A stretch of DNA of 64,000 bases from Deltaproteobacteria bacterium (GTDB lineage Bacteria > Desulfobacterota > GWC2-55-46), in contig JACOUO010000028.1 of the NCBI GenBank assembly GCA_016177845.1, positions 62,001-126,000 of the forward strand, given 5' to 3'. The notes beneath the pieces are model-generated. The model searched no databases and was not told the origin of the DNA. It worked only from the letters and a program-made list of their open reading frames with translations. Each line of letters starts with the position of its first letter. The first letter of the stretch is position 1. This document shows positions 51,679-60,707 of the stretch, in pieces. A program made the translations under genes and the position numbers.

Positions 51679-51716
51679 CTTGTACCCTCCTTATGAAAAA
51701 ACTTTTTTAAGCCTTC

Positions 51717-51834
51717 AATCCTGTGCTTATCTTTTCAAGTCAAAAAACGCCGCTCATTATTGAAAGGCCGCGCTTATCTTTTCAAGTCAAAATGCCTGAT
51801 GCTCTATTGAAAAGCCGTAGTTATCTTTTCAAGT
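51717..51834 (-). repeat. Short direct repeats after fabD
   Basis: A phrase of the type TTATCTTTTCAAGT occurs at about 51728, 51775 and 51820, spaced 47 and 45 bp, with partial similarity around it (ttgaaaggccgcgc / ttgaaaagccgtag). The last copy is the 3' end of fabD, the other two lie in the fabD-fabG gap. It looks like tandem duplication of the end of fabD. Confidence 0.6.
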
Positions 51835-52742
51835 TCAGAGGCCTCATTGAGGTTGAAGGAGTTTATCTCCTTCTCAATGCGCTTGATAAGGCCTGTGAGC
51901 ACCTTGCCCGGCCCGACCTCTATGATATTGGCAACTCCGTCCTGCTTCATCCTTCTTATGATATCCACCCATCTGACAGGGCTTGTAAGCTGGTCTTTGA
52001 GCAGCCCTTTTATCTTTGAGGCGTCGCTAAGGGGCTTCGCCTCAACATTTGTCAGTACCGGGATGTTGAAGTCCTTGAATGTTATCTTATTTAATTCTTC
52101 CGCAAGCCTTTCAGCCGCCGCCTCCATAAGGGGCGAATGCGAAGGAGCGCTTACCTGAAGGGGCACTACCCTCTTGGCTCCCCTCTCCTTTGCGAGGTTT
52201 GCCGCTATTTCAACCGCTGCGGCGTGGCCTGAGATGACTATCTGCTCAGGGCTGTTTATGTTTGCTGGCACTACCCTTGCGGCATCTATGGAAGCTGAAT
52301 CGCATATCACCTGCACATCTTCTATGCCAAGCCCAAGAATGGCGCACATCCTGCCCACACCCTGCGGAACGCTCTCCTGCATGAACTTGCCCCTTAAGTG
52401 GACAAGCTTTACCGCGTCCCTGAACTCAAGGGAGCCTGCGGCAACAAGCGCAGTATACTCACCGAGGCTGTGGCCTGAGAGGTACGCAGGCTTAAGGTCT
52501 GTCTTTTCATTCAAGACCCTTAAGGCCGCTATGCTTGCGGTCAAAAGAGCAGGCTGGGTTATCTCGGTTTTATCTATTTCTTCCTGAGGGCCTTCAAAGG
52601 AAAGCCTTGCTATATCAAAACCAAGCGCGTCATTTGCCTCTTCAAAGGTCTTTCTGGCGATATCGAATGATTCAAAAAAACTCTTGCCCATTCCAACCGA
52701 TTGGGAACCCTGGCCCGGAAATACAAAAGCAAGTTTACTCAT
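51804..52742 (-). CDS. fabD: Malonyl-CoA:ACP transacylase
   Basis: A 312-residue enzyme: AFVFPGQGSQSVGMGKSF at the N-terminus, nucleophile Ser in LSGHSLGEYTALVAAG, and PSHSPLM for the catalytic His. Loads malonate onto ACP. It ends with LEKITTAFQ; the same C-terminal phrase in the region 51700-51800 (repeated IEK-like direct repeats of the DNA) is noted as a finding. Confidence 0.95.
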   Translation of the reverse strand: MSKLAFVFPGQGSQSVGMGKSFFESFDIARKTFEEANDALGFDIARLSFEGPQEEIDKTEITQPALLTASIAALRVLNEKTDLKPAYLSGHSLGEYTALVAAGSLEFRDAVKLVHLRGKFMQESVPQGVGRMCAILGLGIEDVQVICDSASIDAARVVPANINSPEQIVISGHAAAVEIAANLAKERGAKRVVPLQVSAPSHSPLMEAAAERLAEELNKITFKDFNIPVLTNVEAKPLSDASKIKGLLKDQLTSPVRWVDIIRRMKQDGVANIIEVGPGKVLTGLIKRIEKEINSFNLNEASELEKITTAFQ

Positions 52743-52769
52743 CTAAATTAACCTCAGAGGGGAAATTAT

Positions 52770-53744
52770 CTACCACTTAACAGCGGCTGATGCCCATGTA
52801 AGCCCGCCGCCGAATGAAACAAAAACTATCACATCCCCATCCTTTATCTTGCCTGTCCTTACTGCCTCATCAAGGGCAAGCGGGATGGAGCCTGCCGAAG
52901 TATTGCCGTACCTGTCAAGGTTTGTATAGACCTTGTCATCGGTTAATTTAAGCCTGTCCCTTGTGGCGTTTATTATCCTTAAATTGGCCTGATGGGGAAT
53001 CAGAAGGCTTATATTGTCCGCCGTAAGACCGTTGGTCTCCATGGCCTCGGTGATGGCATTGCCCATTGTACGGACTGCTATCTTGAATGTCTCATTGCCG
53101 TTCATCTTAAGGAAAGGGCTTGCCTGTTCCTTGTCTTCAAAAGGGGTCTGAGGGCAGGAGTTCTGGGCATAGAGCATATCCCAGTGCTTTCCGTCAGAAT
53201 GTATATGGCAGGAAAGGACTCCCTTGCTGCCTTTTTCAGCCGAAAGCACGACCGCGCCCGCGCCGTCTCCGAACAGGACGCAGGTTGCCCTGTCTTTCCA
53301 GTCGATTATCTTTGAGAACCTGTCAACGCCTATTACAAGCGCCTTTTTTACTTCGCCTGATTTTATGTATTTGTTCGCTATGTCGAGGGCGTAAAGGAAG
53401 CCTGAACATGCCGCGGAAACATCGAATGCGGCTGCCCCTGACCTGACTCCGAGGTCAGACTGCACCAGGCAGGCTGTTGCCGGGAATGCCATCTCAGGCG
53501 TGACCGTGCCTACTACGATGAGGTCGATATCCTTGGGAGAGACTCCTGCGGCCTTAAGCGCGTTCTTTGCGGCCTTTGAGGCCATGTCAGCGGTTGTGTC
53601 GGTGACGCAGACCCTTCTTTCCCTGATGCCTGTCCTTGTTGAAATCCAGGTGTCTGATGTCTCAACCATCGCCTCAAGGTCCTGGTTGGTCAGCACCTTC
53701 TCCGGCACATAAGAACCTGTGCCGACAATCCTTGCCCTAAGCAT
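52770..53744 (-). CDS. fabH: Beta-ketoacyl-ACP synthase III
   Basis: A 324-residue condensing enzyme. Catalytic Cys in DVSAACSGFLYALD, His in LLIPHQANLRI and Asn in YGNTSAGSIPLAL. Starts fatty acid synthesis by condensing an acyl-CoA with malonyl-ACP. It lies 27 bp before fabD and begins 5 bp after plsX. Confidence 0.95.
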   Translation of the reverse strand: MLRARIVGTGSYVPEKVLTNQDLEAMVETSDTWISTRTGIRERRVCVTDTTADMASKAAKNALKAAGVSPKDIDLIVVGTVTPEMAFPATACLVQSDLGVRSGAAAFDVSAACSGFLYALDIANKYIKSGEVKKALVIGVDRFSKIIDWKDRATCVLFGDGAGAVVLSAEKGSKGVLSCHIHSDGKHWDMLYAQNSCPQTPFEDKEQASPFLKMNGNETFKIAVRTMGNAITEAMETNGLTADNISLLIPHQANLRIINATRDRLKLTDDKVYTNLDRYGNTSAGSIPLALDEAVRTGKIKDGDVIVFVSFGGGLTWASAAVKW

Positions 53745-53749
53745 ACGGA

Positions 53750-54787
53750 TTAACTCCCTGCTGCCGCTTCGTTTGTGCGGCTAAGCCTTTCTAAATCGCC
53801 GTCTTTTTCAATATATTCAGCAAGATAGGAATTAACCTTGCTCTCTGAGAACTCTTTTGCCCTTAATATCGCGTTCCTGATTGCCCTTGGGTTAGACCTG
53901 CCGTGGCTTATGATGCACACGCCGTCTATCCCAAGCAGAGGCGCGCCGCCGTATTCGGCATAATCTATCTTCTTTTTTAAATTTTTAAAAGCGCCTTTTG
54001 AAAGAAGATATCCTATCTTGGAAGGCACGCTTGCCATTATCTCATTTTTAAGCATTGTGGTTACGGCCTCTACAAGGCCTTCGCTCAGCTTTAATACCAC
54101 ATTGCCCACAAAGCCGTCAGTGACTATTACATCAATGTCGCCCTGATAGATATCCCTGCCCTCGACATACCCTATATAATTAAGCGAGGTCTTCTTTAAC
54201 AGGGCGTTTGTCTCCCTTGTAAGCTCGTTCCCCTTGCCTTCCTCTTCTCCGTTTGAGAGGAGCCCGACCTTGGGACGGTCTTTTTTAAGGATGAACCGGG
54301 CGTACTGCTCTCCCATTATTGCGAAATGCACAAGATGTATTGGCTTACAGTCGACATTACCGCCCACATCGAGGACAATAGCGGGGTTTTTCATGGTAGG
54401 GACCGTGACTGCTATGGCCGGCCTTTCAACGCCCTTGACCTTCTTTAAAAGGAACATCCCTGCTGCCATTGCCGCGCCTGAGTTTCCCGCGCTTACTACG
54501 GCATCAGCCTCCCCTGCCTTTACAAGGTCAAAACATACCTTTAATGATGAGTCCTTCTTCTTTCTAATGGCCTGAGCAGGAGGCTCGCACATCTCTATGA
54601 TTTCAGTGGTGTGCCTTATGGAAATAAGGGACCTGTCAGCGCCAAGCCTGTTAAGCTCCGCCTCGACCCTGTCCTTATCGCCTACAAGAATAACAGGAAT
54701 GCCCAGCTCTGTAGCGGCCAGGACGGCCCCTTCAACTACAGCCGCAGGGGCATGATCCCCTCCCATTGCGTCTACTGCTATTTTCAT
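53750..54787 (-). CDS. plsX: Phosphate acyltransferase PlsX
   Basis: A 345-residue enzyme: [13 protein letters not shown] at the N-terminus, [23 protein letters not shown] and [14 protein letters not shown]. Makes acyl-phosphate from acyl-ACP for phospholipid synthesis. Classic operon position between rpmF and fabH. C-terminus slightly longer than in E. coli-type relatives. Confidence 0.95.
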   Translation of the reverse strand: MKIAVDAMGGDHAPAAVVEGAVLAATELGIPVILVGDKDRVEAELNRLGADRSLISIRHTTEIIEMCEPPAQAIRKKKDSSLKVCFDLVKAGEADAVVSAGNSGAAMAAGMFLLKKVKGVERPAIAVTVPTMKNPAIVLDVGGNVDCKPIHLVHFAIMGEQYARFILKKDRPKVGLLSNGEEEGKGNELTRETNALLKKTSLNYIGYVEGRDIYQGDIDVIVTDGFVGNVVLKLSEGLVEAVTTMLKNEIMASVPSKIGYLLSKGAFKNLKKKIDYAEYGGAPLLGIDGVCIISHGRSNPRAIRNAILRAKEFSESKVNSYLAEYIEKDGDLERLSRTNEAAAGS

Positions 54788-54816
54788 ACTGTTTTGGCTG
54801 AATAATTAAAAAGGAT

Positions 54817-54835
54817 GCCGCTTTTTTGAAGCGGC
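54817..54835 (-). terminator. Stem-loop between rpmF and plsX
   Basis: GCCGCTT (54817-54823) pairs with AAGCGGC (54829-54835). On the minus strand CCTTTTT follows after two bases. Probably a partial terminator that separates ribosomal-protein output from lipid synthesis genes. Confidence 0.6.
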
Positions 54836-54934
54836 TGATTAAAAACGAAATGAGTTACCGGCGGGGGAAATAACCCACTGCGGATTATTTCAACCCTGCC
54901 GGTATCAATAAGATCAAAGGCCAGCACCGTCAGC

Positions 54935-55120
54935 TTAGACTGCCTCTTCTTTTTTAATGACGGCTCTGCCCTTGTATGTTCCGCAACTCGGGCAAACATA
55001 ATGGGGACGCTTCGGCTCGCCGCACTGCGGGCAGGTGGAAATAGCCGGGGCTGAAAGAGCGTCGTGGCTCCTTCTCTGCATCCTCTTGCACCTTGAATGT
55101 CTTTTCTTTGGATTCGGCAT
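54935..55120 (-). CDS. rpmF: Ribosomal protein bL32
   Basis: A 61-residue zinc-containing bL32: [13 protein letters not shown] start, then two cysteine pairs CPQCGEPK and CPSCGTYKG that bind Zn (C+ type). Located in the large ribosomal subunit. Followed after 147 bp by plsX. Confidence 0.94.
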   Translation of the reverse strand: MPNPKKRHSRCKRMQRRSHDALSAPAISTCPQCGEPKRPHYVCPSCGTYKGRAVIKKEEAV

Positions 55121-55161
55121 TGTTTGTTACCTCTCTTTTTTATTCTTTCCTAAAGGGAAAA

Positions 55162-55686
55162 CTATTTTATCTTAAAATCCTTCAACTTTGCAAATTTAGA
55201 TTCAGTCTTGCCGCCTTTCGGGCATCCGCACTCGCCTAAATTAAGGTCCGCGCCGCAGTTCGGGCACAGTCCCTTGCACTCAGGGTCATGCAAAGGGTTC
55301 ATCGGCAGTTCAAGGGAAATCTGCGATAGTAAAAGCTCGTTCGTGTCTATCTCATGGCCTTCGAGATAATTTACTTCCATGTCCTCAGGCTTAAGCTCTT
55401 TTTCCTTTTCGGCTTCTCTCTTCTTTGAGTAGAAATCAGTAAAGGTTGAAGAGAAACCGTAGTCGAAATCCTTAAGACACCTGCTGCAGCTAAGCTTAAG
55501 GGTTGTTTTGACATCTCCCCTTACAAATATGTCCCCGTCAGTCTTTGAAAGCTCAAGATGAGCGGCCACAGTAGAGGCAAACCTGAAATCAAGTTTTCCG
55601 CCCGCAACCTCTTCAAGCGCCTTGCCTTCTTCGGTCAGGTCAAGGGTCAGTCCGTCTTCCGGAATATCGTATATGTCTATCTTCAT
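55162..55686 (-). CDS. yceD: YceD/DUF177 family protein
   Basis: A 174-residue protein. Central CSRCLKDF and the C-terminal cysteine set CPNCGADLNLGECGC give Zn sites; the middle has the acidic DUF177 pattern. Plant and bacterial DUF177 members influence 23S rRNA processing; yceD-rpmF linkage is widespread. First gene of the fatty acid operon in this window. Confidence 0.85.
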   Translation of the reverse strand: MKIDIYDIPEDGLTLDLTEEGKALEEVAGGKLDFRFASTVAAHLELSKTDGDIFVRGDVKTTLKLSCSRCLKDFDYGFSSTFTDFYSKKREAEKEKELKPEDMEVNYLEGHEIDTNELLLSQISLELPMNPLHDPECKGLCPNCGADLNLGECGCPKGGKTESKFAKLKDFKIK

Positions 55687-55821
55687 AATATTATCTTAGT
55701 ATAAAGACTTAAAAGTATACAAGAATTAATTGCGGATTGTCAATAAAATTTACTTGACATATAATCTGCCGCTGTTTATATTTATAAAGCTAATCGCGCT
55801 GCAAACACTTCCACAACCAAC

Positions 55822-55895
55822 TGGGGGATCGTCTAACGGCAGGACAACGGGCTCTGAACTCGTTTATCTAGGTTCGAATCCTGGTCCCCCAGCCA
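55822..55895 (+). tRNA. tRNA-Gln (anticodon CTG)
   Basis: A full cloverleaf with encoded CCA: acceptor TGGGGGA/TCCCCCA, anticodon stem ACGGG/CTCGT, loop CTCTGAA giving anticodon CTG (reads CAG), and T-loop GGTTCGAATCC. Discriminator base G. It stands alone on the plus strand. Confidence 0.95.
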
Positions 55896-56004
55896 ATTTT
55901 TCTTTCGGATTTTCTTCCATAAATCAAACTATTTCCCTCTGGCATGGGCAAGAGATACGCGCGGAGATTTCCAAGGATAGGCAATATTTGGGGCTGGCTG
56001 TGGT

Positions 56005-56280
56005 TTAGAACTGGTCAACTACATAGCGTAAAGAGACAAGTATCAGATTCAATATGGAGATAAGAAGTACAGCTATGGTGGCGTGATACACATATTTATT
56101 CCTGCGTGATTCCCGGCCGGACAGGCCCTTTATAATGACATCGTGTATACTCGCCCTAAGCCAGCCCGTCATCCCCTGTATATCCCTTTTTTCTTCAAAA
56201 CGGCAGATAAGCTCCTCAAAGTATATATCGAGGATATTATCTACCTTTCGTTTTAGTTCATCCAATTCTTTCGGGTCCAT
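56005..56280 (-). CDS. Small protein with C-terminal membrane helix
   Basis: A 91-residue protein. The N-terminal half is charged and helical (LDELKRKVDNILDIYFEELICRFEEKRD-like, coiled-coil prone), the C-terminus has one membrane helix (HATIAVLLISILNLILVSLRY). No ribosome site is evident. It is not recognised; it might be a small membrane tether. It converges on the tRNA gene. Confidence 0.55.
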   Translation of the reverse strand: MDPKELDELKRKVDNILDIYFEELICRFEEKRDIQGMTGWLRASIHDVIIKGLSGRESRRNKYVYHATIAVLLISILNLILVSLRYVVDQF

Positions 56281-56424
56281 ACTGATAAGTATACGCAGAG
56301 ATCATTCCCTTGCAACATCGGCTTTATTGCAAATAAGCTTCTTAGTTGCAATATATCGAAATTATTGTCATTTTGCTGTAGTGATGTTATAAATGAGATA
56401 GAATATTTTCTCTGAGGACTCTCC

Positions 56425-58149
56425 ATGCCGACAAAGAAGATAGGCGAACTCCTGATCGAATCAGGGCTCATAACCGAGTCGCAGTTAAAAATGGCCCTCA
56501 GGGAATGCAAGGAAGAACAAGGGTTAAAATTAGGCGCTGTCCTGATAAAAATGGGCTTTGCCTCCGAGATAGACATTGCTCAGACTCTCGCCTTCCAGCT
56601 TAATATGCCGTTCGTAGATATCGCCTCTGAATCTGTTGACCCCGAAGTAACAACCCTTGTAAACGAAAAACTCGCAAAAAAATACCTCCTCATGCCCCTA
56701 TACAAGGAAGGCAGGGTCCTCAAAATAGCAATGACAGACCCGCTTAACCTTAATGCCATTGACGACATTAGGTTTTCAACCGAACTGGACATCGAGCCCT
56801 GTGTCGCAACCATCTCGGATGTCACCACCGCGATAAGAGCCAACTACCACCTGCTGAACGAGCCCATTGATGAAATGATGGGCGATTTTAAAAAAGAAAC
56901 TTATGTCGAGGTCATACATGATTCCGAGCTCAGGCTGGACATCTCCGAGCACATCAAGCAGAGTTCCGCGCCCCCGATAATCCGTATGGTGGACTCCATG
57001 ATCACGCAGGCAGTGGACAACAGGGCCAGCGACATCCATCTTGAGCCGCAGGAAAATCAGATGAAGCTCAGGGTCCGAATTGACGGCATCATGCGTGAGA
57101 CGCTGCAGCTTCCCAAATGGGTGCAGGGGCCTGTCACTTCAAGGATAAAGCTGATGGCGAGGATGGATATTACGGAAAGGAGGGTCCCTCAGGACGGAAG
57201 GATAAAGGTGCGGCTTGGCAAAAAAAAGCTGGACCTTAGGGTATCCACACTCCCGACACAGTACGGGGAGACTGTTGTAATGAGGGTGCTTGACCCAAAG
57301 TCCGCCATTGTGGACCTTAAAGGGATAGGGCTTGAAAGGACTGACCTGCAAAAAATCACTGAGGTAGTAGGCAAGCCTCAGGGCATGGTGCTTGTGACAG
57401 GGCCTACGGGAAGCGGAAAGACCTCTACCCTTTACTCCATAATTTCCCATATAAAAAAGCCTGAGATAAACATAATCACCCTTGAAGACCCCATAGAATA
57501 TGAGCTCAAGGACATAAATCAGGTAGCGGTCAATGAAAAGACAGGCCTTACTTTTTCATCCACACTGCGCTCTGTGCTCAGGCAGGACCCTGATGTAATA
57601 CTTGTAGGCGAGATGAGGGACGCTGAGACCGCTCAGATAGCTCTTCAGGCATCCATTACAGGCCACCTTGTATTCTCTACCCTTCACACCAACGATGCCT
57701 TATCGTGCATAGTAAGGCTTAAGAATATGGGCATTCCGCAGTACATGATAGCTTCGGCGCTCACCTGTGTTGTAGCGCAGAGGCTGGTAAGGAAGATATG
57801 CCAACATTGCAAAGAACCTTATATTCCTTCAATCGAAGAACTTGAGAAAACAGGGATAACCCTCCGGTGCAGGGAAACTCTTTACAGGGGACGCGGATGC
57901 AAGAAGTGCGGCGGCACCGGGTACATGGGAAGGATGGGAGTTTTCGAGGTGCTAACCGTAAACAACAGGATGAAAAAGCTGATAGCCTCAGATGCTGATG
58001 AACAGGAGATCATGACAGCGGTTGCCGCCTCAGGCATGGTCTCGCTATATGAAGACGGCACAAAAAAGGTGCTCGGCGGGTTGACTACGATCAGCGAGCT
58101 TTCAAGGGTAGTCTGCCTCCCCGGTGAAGCTGAGGATATGCCGGTTTAA
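56425..58149 (+). CDS. GspE/PilB-type secretion ATPase
   Basis: A 574-residue ATPase. The N-terminal MshEN/T2SSE_N domain (GELLIESGLITESQL, VLIKMGFASEIDIAQTL) is followed by Walker A VTGPTGSGKTSTLYS, the Asp box TLEDPIEY, Walker B DPDVILVGEMRD and the His box GHLVFSTLHTNDA. A zinc tetracysteine insert has CQHCKEP and CKKCGGTGYMGRMG. It drives pilus extension or type II secretion from the cytoplasmic face. No other pilus gene is next to it here. Confidence 0.92.
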   Translation: MPTKKIGELLIESGLITESQLKMALRECKEEQGLKLGAVLIKMGFASEIDIAQTLAFQLNMPFVDIASESVDPEVTTLVNEKLAKKYLLMPLYKEGRVLKIAMTDPLNLNAIDDIRFSTELDIEPCVATISDVTTAIRANYHLLNEPIDEMMGDFKKETYVEVIHDSELRLDISEHIKQSSAPPIIRMVDSMITQAVDNRASDIHLEPQENQMKLRVRIDGIMRETLQLPKWVQGPVTSRIKLMARMDITERRVPQDGRIKVRLGKKKLDLRVSTLPTQYGETVVMRVLDPKSAIVDLKGIGLERTDLQKITEVVGKPQGMVLVTGPTGSGKTSTLYSIISHIKKPEINIITLEDPIEYELKDINQVAVNEKTGLTFSSTLRSVLRQDPDVILVGEMRDAETAQIALQASITGHLVFSTLHTNDALSCIVRLKNMGIPQYMIASALTCVVAQRLVRKICQHCKEPYIPSIEELEKTGITLRCRETLYRGRGCKKCGGTGYMGRMGVFEVLTVNNRMKKLIASDADEQEIMTAVAASGMVSLYEDGTKKVLGGLTTISELSRVVCLPGEAEDMPV

Positions 58150-58185
58150 ATAAGATAGACCCGACCCCCTTTTCCTTATGCCTCA

Positions 58186-59412
58186 TTAACAAACCACTTC
58201 TACTCGATTTCTACCCTTATTTTTAGCCTCATACATGGCCTGGTCAGCATTTATCACTATCTCTTCTTTTTTGGTCATTCCCTTATGATATGCAGTAACG
58301 CCAAGGCTTATGGTAACCCCTGTCGCATTCCCTATATTCTTCCTTATTCTTTCAGCTACCTCAACAGCCTCGGTTATGCCTGTCTGATGGAGCAGTATAA
58401 AGAATTCCTCACCTCCGTACCTGACCGCAAGATCAGTCTTTCTTATCTCCATTGAGATTATGCCCGCAACCTTGGAAAGCAGATTATCACCTGCCTTGTG
58501 TCCGTGCCGGTCATTATAATCCTTGAAATAATCTATATCCGCCATGATGGCTGAGAGTTGATTGCCGTACCTCTCAGAAAGGTCAAAACTCTCTTCAAGG
58601 TCGAGTTCCATAAAACGCCTATTGGCGAGCCCGGTAAGCGGGTCATGCAGCGATAAAGACTTGGTTTCTTCGTAAGCTCTTGCGTTCTTTATCGTATGCC
58701 TCGTAAAAGTAACAAGAGTGCCTGTAACCAGAACCCATAATAATAAATGCGTTACGATGATGATATTTCTTGTTTGCCTCTCGGCTGCGTAGAAAGGCCT
58801 GAGAGGAACAGCTATACTTATTCCGCCCCGAACATCTCCTACACTATAACCTTGATGTGCATGGCATTTCAGGCAGCTTGCCTCCACGAAAAACGGCTTC
58901 ATTAGCCTTAGGTAAGGCTGTCCATTTATATTTGCTACTTCCATCGCCTCTTCTCCTCCCTTTTCAAAAGAATGGAGAGTTGCCTTCTCCCATACATCAG
59001 GGTTATTTATGGGATTTAGAGTCTTAAGGCTTGTGATCTTATTTAAAACAGGCTCTTCAGAGCCTTTTTTAATCTGTTCAAAAACAATCCTTGTCATATA
59101 TGAAGGGTTTACAAGAGTAAGCTTTCGACCGTCTGTTGCCGTTATATCCCTGTCAGGGACTAACAGGTACGGATTAGGCGCAATATTGCTGACAGGCACA
59201 TATACTCCGCCCAAACCTGCCATTACCGTTCTGTAAAACTTATTAAGGTCAAAATAGGTCCTTGCCTCGATGGAGGCGTATTTAAGCGTATTTCTATTAT
59301 TATGATAAAGGGTGAGGGCCAAGGAGATGATTACGATGAGAGTCCAGCTGACATGCAGATAAAGATAATACCTTTTTATAATGCGATCAGGTTTTGAAAG
59401 TAAATTTTCCAT
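58186..59412 (-). CDS. Diguanylate cyclase with periplasmic heme-type (DUF3365) sensor
   Basis: A 408-residue protein. Helix 1 at ~15-35, then a periplasmic domain with a CLKCH c-type heme site in SCLKCHAHQGYSVGDVRGG, helix 2 at ~228-250, then a GGDEF domain (active site RYGGEEFFILL; metal site MADIDYFKDYNDRHGHKAGD). It should make c-di-GMP in response to redox or a gas bound at the heme. An I-site (RxxD) is not obvious: check DLAVRYGG. c-di-GMP commonly controls biofilm matrix, of which two systems lie in this window. Confidence 0.88.
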   Translation of the reverse strand: MENLLSKPDRIIKRYYLYLHVSWTLIVIISLALTLYHNNRNTLKYASIEARTYFDLNKFYRTVMAGLGGVYVPVSNIAPNPYLLVPDRDITATDGRKLTLVNPSYMTRIVFEQIKKGSEEPVLNKITSLKTLNPINNPDVWEKATLHSFEKGGEEAMEVANINGQPYLRLMKPFFVEASCLKCHAHQGYSVGDVRGGISIAVPLRPFYAAERQTRNIIIVTHLLLWVLVTGTLVTFTRHTIKNARAYEETKSLSLHDPLTGLANRRFMELDLEESFDLSERYGNQLSAIMADIDYFKDYNDRHGHKAGDNLLSKVAGIISMEIRKTDLAVRYGGEEFFILLHQTGITEAVEVAERIRKNIGNATGVTISLGVTAYHKGMTKKEEIVINADQAMYEAKNKGRNRVEVVC

Positions 59413-59650
59413 AAACCCTATTGTCAGTTCAAATCAAAACCTGCTGCCATTAACTTTAGTTGAACAGAAATAGATAAAAGGAGCGGCGCACATTCGTGAT
59501 TGAAGAGCTATAGCGGCATGAATCAAAGTACTCAGGATTCTCTTGATAATACCATTTTTCGCAATATTCATCCAGTCATATAGTCATATGCTCCATTTTC
59601 CACAAAAAACTTTATTAGGGCATCTAAAAAACTCGCCCTGCCTTAAAAAA
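59413..59650. other. Intergenic, no feature seen
   Basis: About 240-300 bp upstream of the diguanylate cyclase gene. AT-rich; the gene's promoter is expected here but is not resolved. No tiny gene with a ribosome site was found. Confidence 0.4.
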
Positions 59651-59688
59651 AAGAGAAGGAAGAAATTTAAAAAATTCTTCCTTCTCTT
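59651..59688 (-). terminator. Intrinsic terminator of the 80-aa gene
   Basis: AAGAGAAGGAAGAA (59651-59664) and TTCTTCCTTCTCTT (59675-59688) form a perfect 14-bp stem with a 10-base loop; a minus-strand T tract follows at 59645-59650. Confidence 0.88.
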
Positions 59689-59712
59689 CACGGCAGCACA
59701 AATTTATATACA

Positions 59713-59955
59713 TCATCTGAACTGGGTCAGGAAAAACCAGAAGCGTGCTCCATAAGCCTTTGCTATCAATCTCACCCTTTTATTCCCGATAGGTTTGGAG
59801 CCGAACCCGACACCTTCCATAGGCTCAGTCGGTATATCCTCCTCCTGAGGAATTATTTCCACAAATTCCTCATGGTCTTTGCCGCGCACCGCGCGTTCAT
59901 CTATCCTTACGGATGTACCTGTATTATCATATTCACCAGAGTTTTTCTCAGGCAT
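59713..59955 (-). CDS. Small acidic hypothetical protein
   Basis: An 80-residue protein from the ATG at 59955 (GGAGGTGAGGCAA before it). The first half is acidic (EEFVEIIPQEEDIP), the C-terminus basic and aromatic (RLIAKAYGARFWFFLTQFR). It has its own strong terminator. No family is recognised. Confidence 0.65.
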   Translation of the reverse strand: MPEKNSGEYDNTGTSVRIDERAVRGKDHEEFVEIIPQEEDIPTEPMEGVGFGSKPIGNKRVRLIAKAYGARFWFFLTQFR

Positions 59956-60142
59956 TTGCCTCACCTCCGATTTCCGGTGAACTTAAGGAACCGCTTAAGA
60001 CTCCTATATTTATTATATCCCATTACCAGAGTGGAAGAACTCGCCCCTGAGTTTGACTTCCAAAAAATCTAAATTACAATCAATATGAAAGCAAAATCTT
60101 TGAATGAGCTCTTTAGCTATTGCCAACTCAGGAGGAATTTTT

Positions 60143-60652
60143 ATGAGGAACTTACGGCTAAAAATTTTAATTCTGCTCCTGCTCGTCTTAAGCCTCGCGG
60201 CAGTTCAGGATTCGCACGCGCAGAAAAAAGAGGCTGCAAAAAAAGAAAAAGCGGTAATGGTAATAATGACACCTGACCAAGTCACATGGACTGCGGGCCC
60301 GAGCGCCCTGCCGCAGGGCGCTCAGGCGGCGGTGCTTGAAGGCGACCCGACGAAATCAGGCACGTTTACAATGAGGCTTAAATTCCCGAAAGGATATAAG
60401 ATACCTCCCCATTCACATCCGCACGTTGAACATGTAACCGTGATATCCGGCACATTCAATCTTGCCAGAGGAGAAAAAGCCGACAAAACAGCAGGCATCA
60501 GCCTGCCTCCGGGCAGTTTCTTCATGGTATCTCCGAATACAGCGCACACCGCATGGGTTGATGAGGAGACTATTGTCCAGCTGCACGGGACAGGGCCATG
60601 GAGCATAAAATATGTAAATCCATCTGACGACCCGAGGACCAAAAAGAAATAA
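60143..60652 (+). CDS. Secreted cupin-domain protein
   Basis: A 169-residue protein from the ATG at 60143 with an AGGAGG site. Signal peptide ends near DSHAQ. The cupin barrel motifs are PPHSHPHVEHVTVISG (metal histidines) and SPNTAHTAWVDEET. It may bind a metal and an anionic ligand in the periplasm. It converges on the URO-D gene across a bidirectional terminator. Confidence 0.85.
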   Translation: MRNLRLKILILLLLVLSLAAVQDSHAQKKEAAKKEKAVMVIMTPDQVTWTAGPSALPQGAQAAVLEGDPTKSGTFTMRLKFPKGYKIPPHSHPHVEHVTVISGTFNLARGEKADKTAGISLPPGSFFMVSPNTAHTAWVDEETIVQLHGTGPWSIKYVNPSDDPRTKKK

Positions 60653-60656
60653 AATA

Positions 60657-60686
60657 AAGGGGCTGCGGCATGGCCCGCAGCCCCTT
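60657..60686. terminator. Bidirectional intrinsic terminator
   Basis: AAGGGGCTGCGG and CCGCAGCCCCTT flank a 6-base loop. A and T runs on both sides. It separates the convergent cupin and URO-D-family genes. Confidence 0.9.
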
Positions 60687-60707
60687 TTATCGTTTTAAAA
60701 GCCCGCC

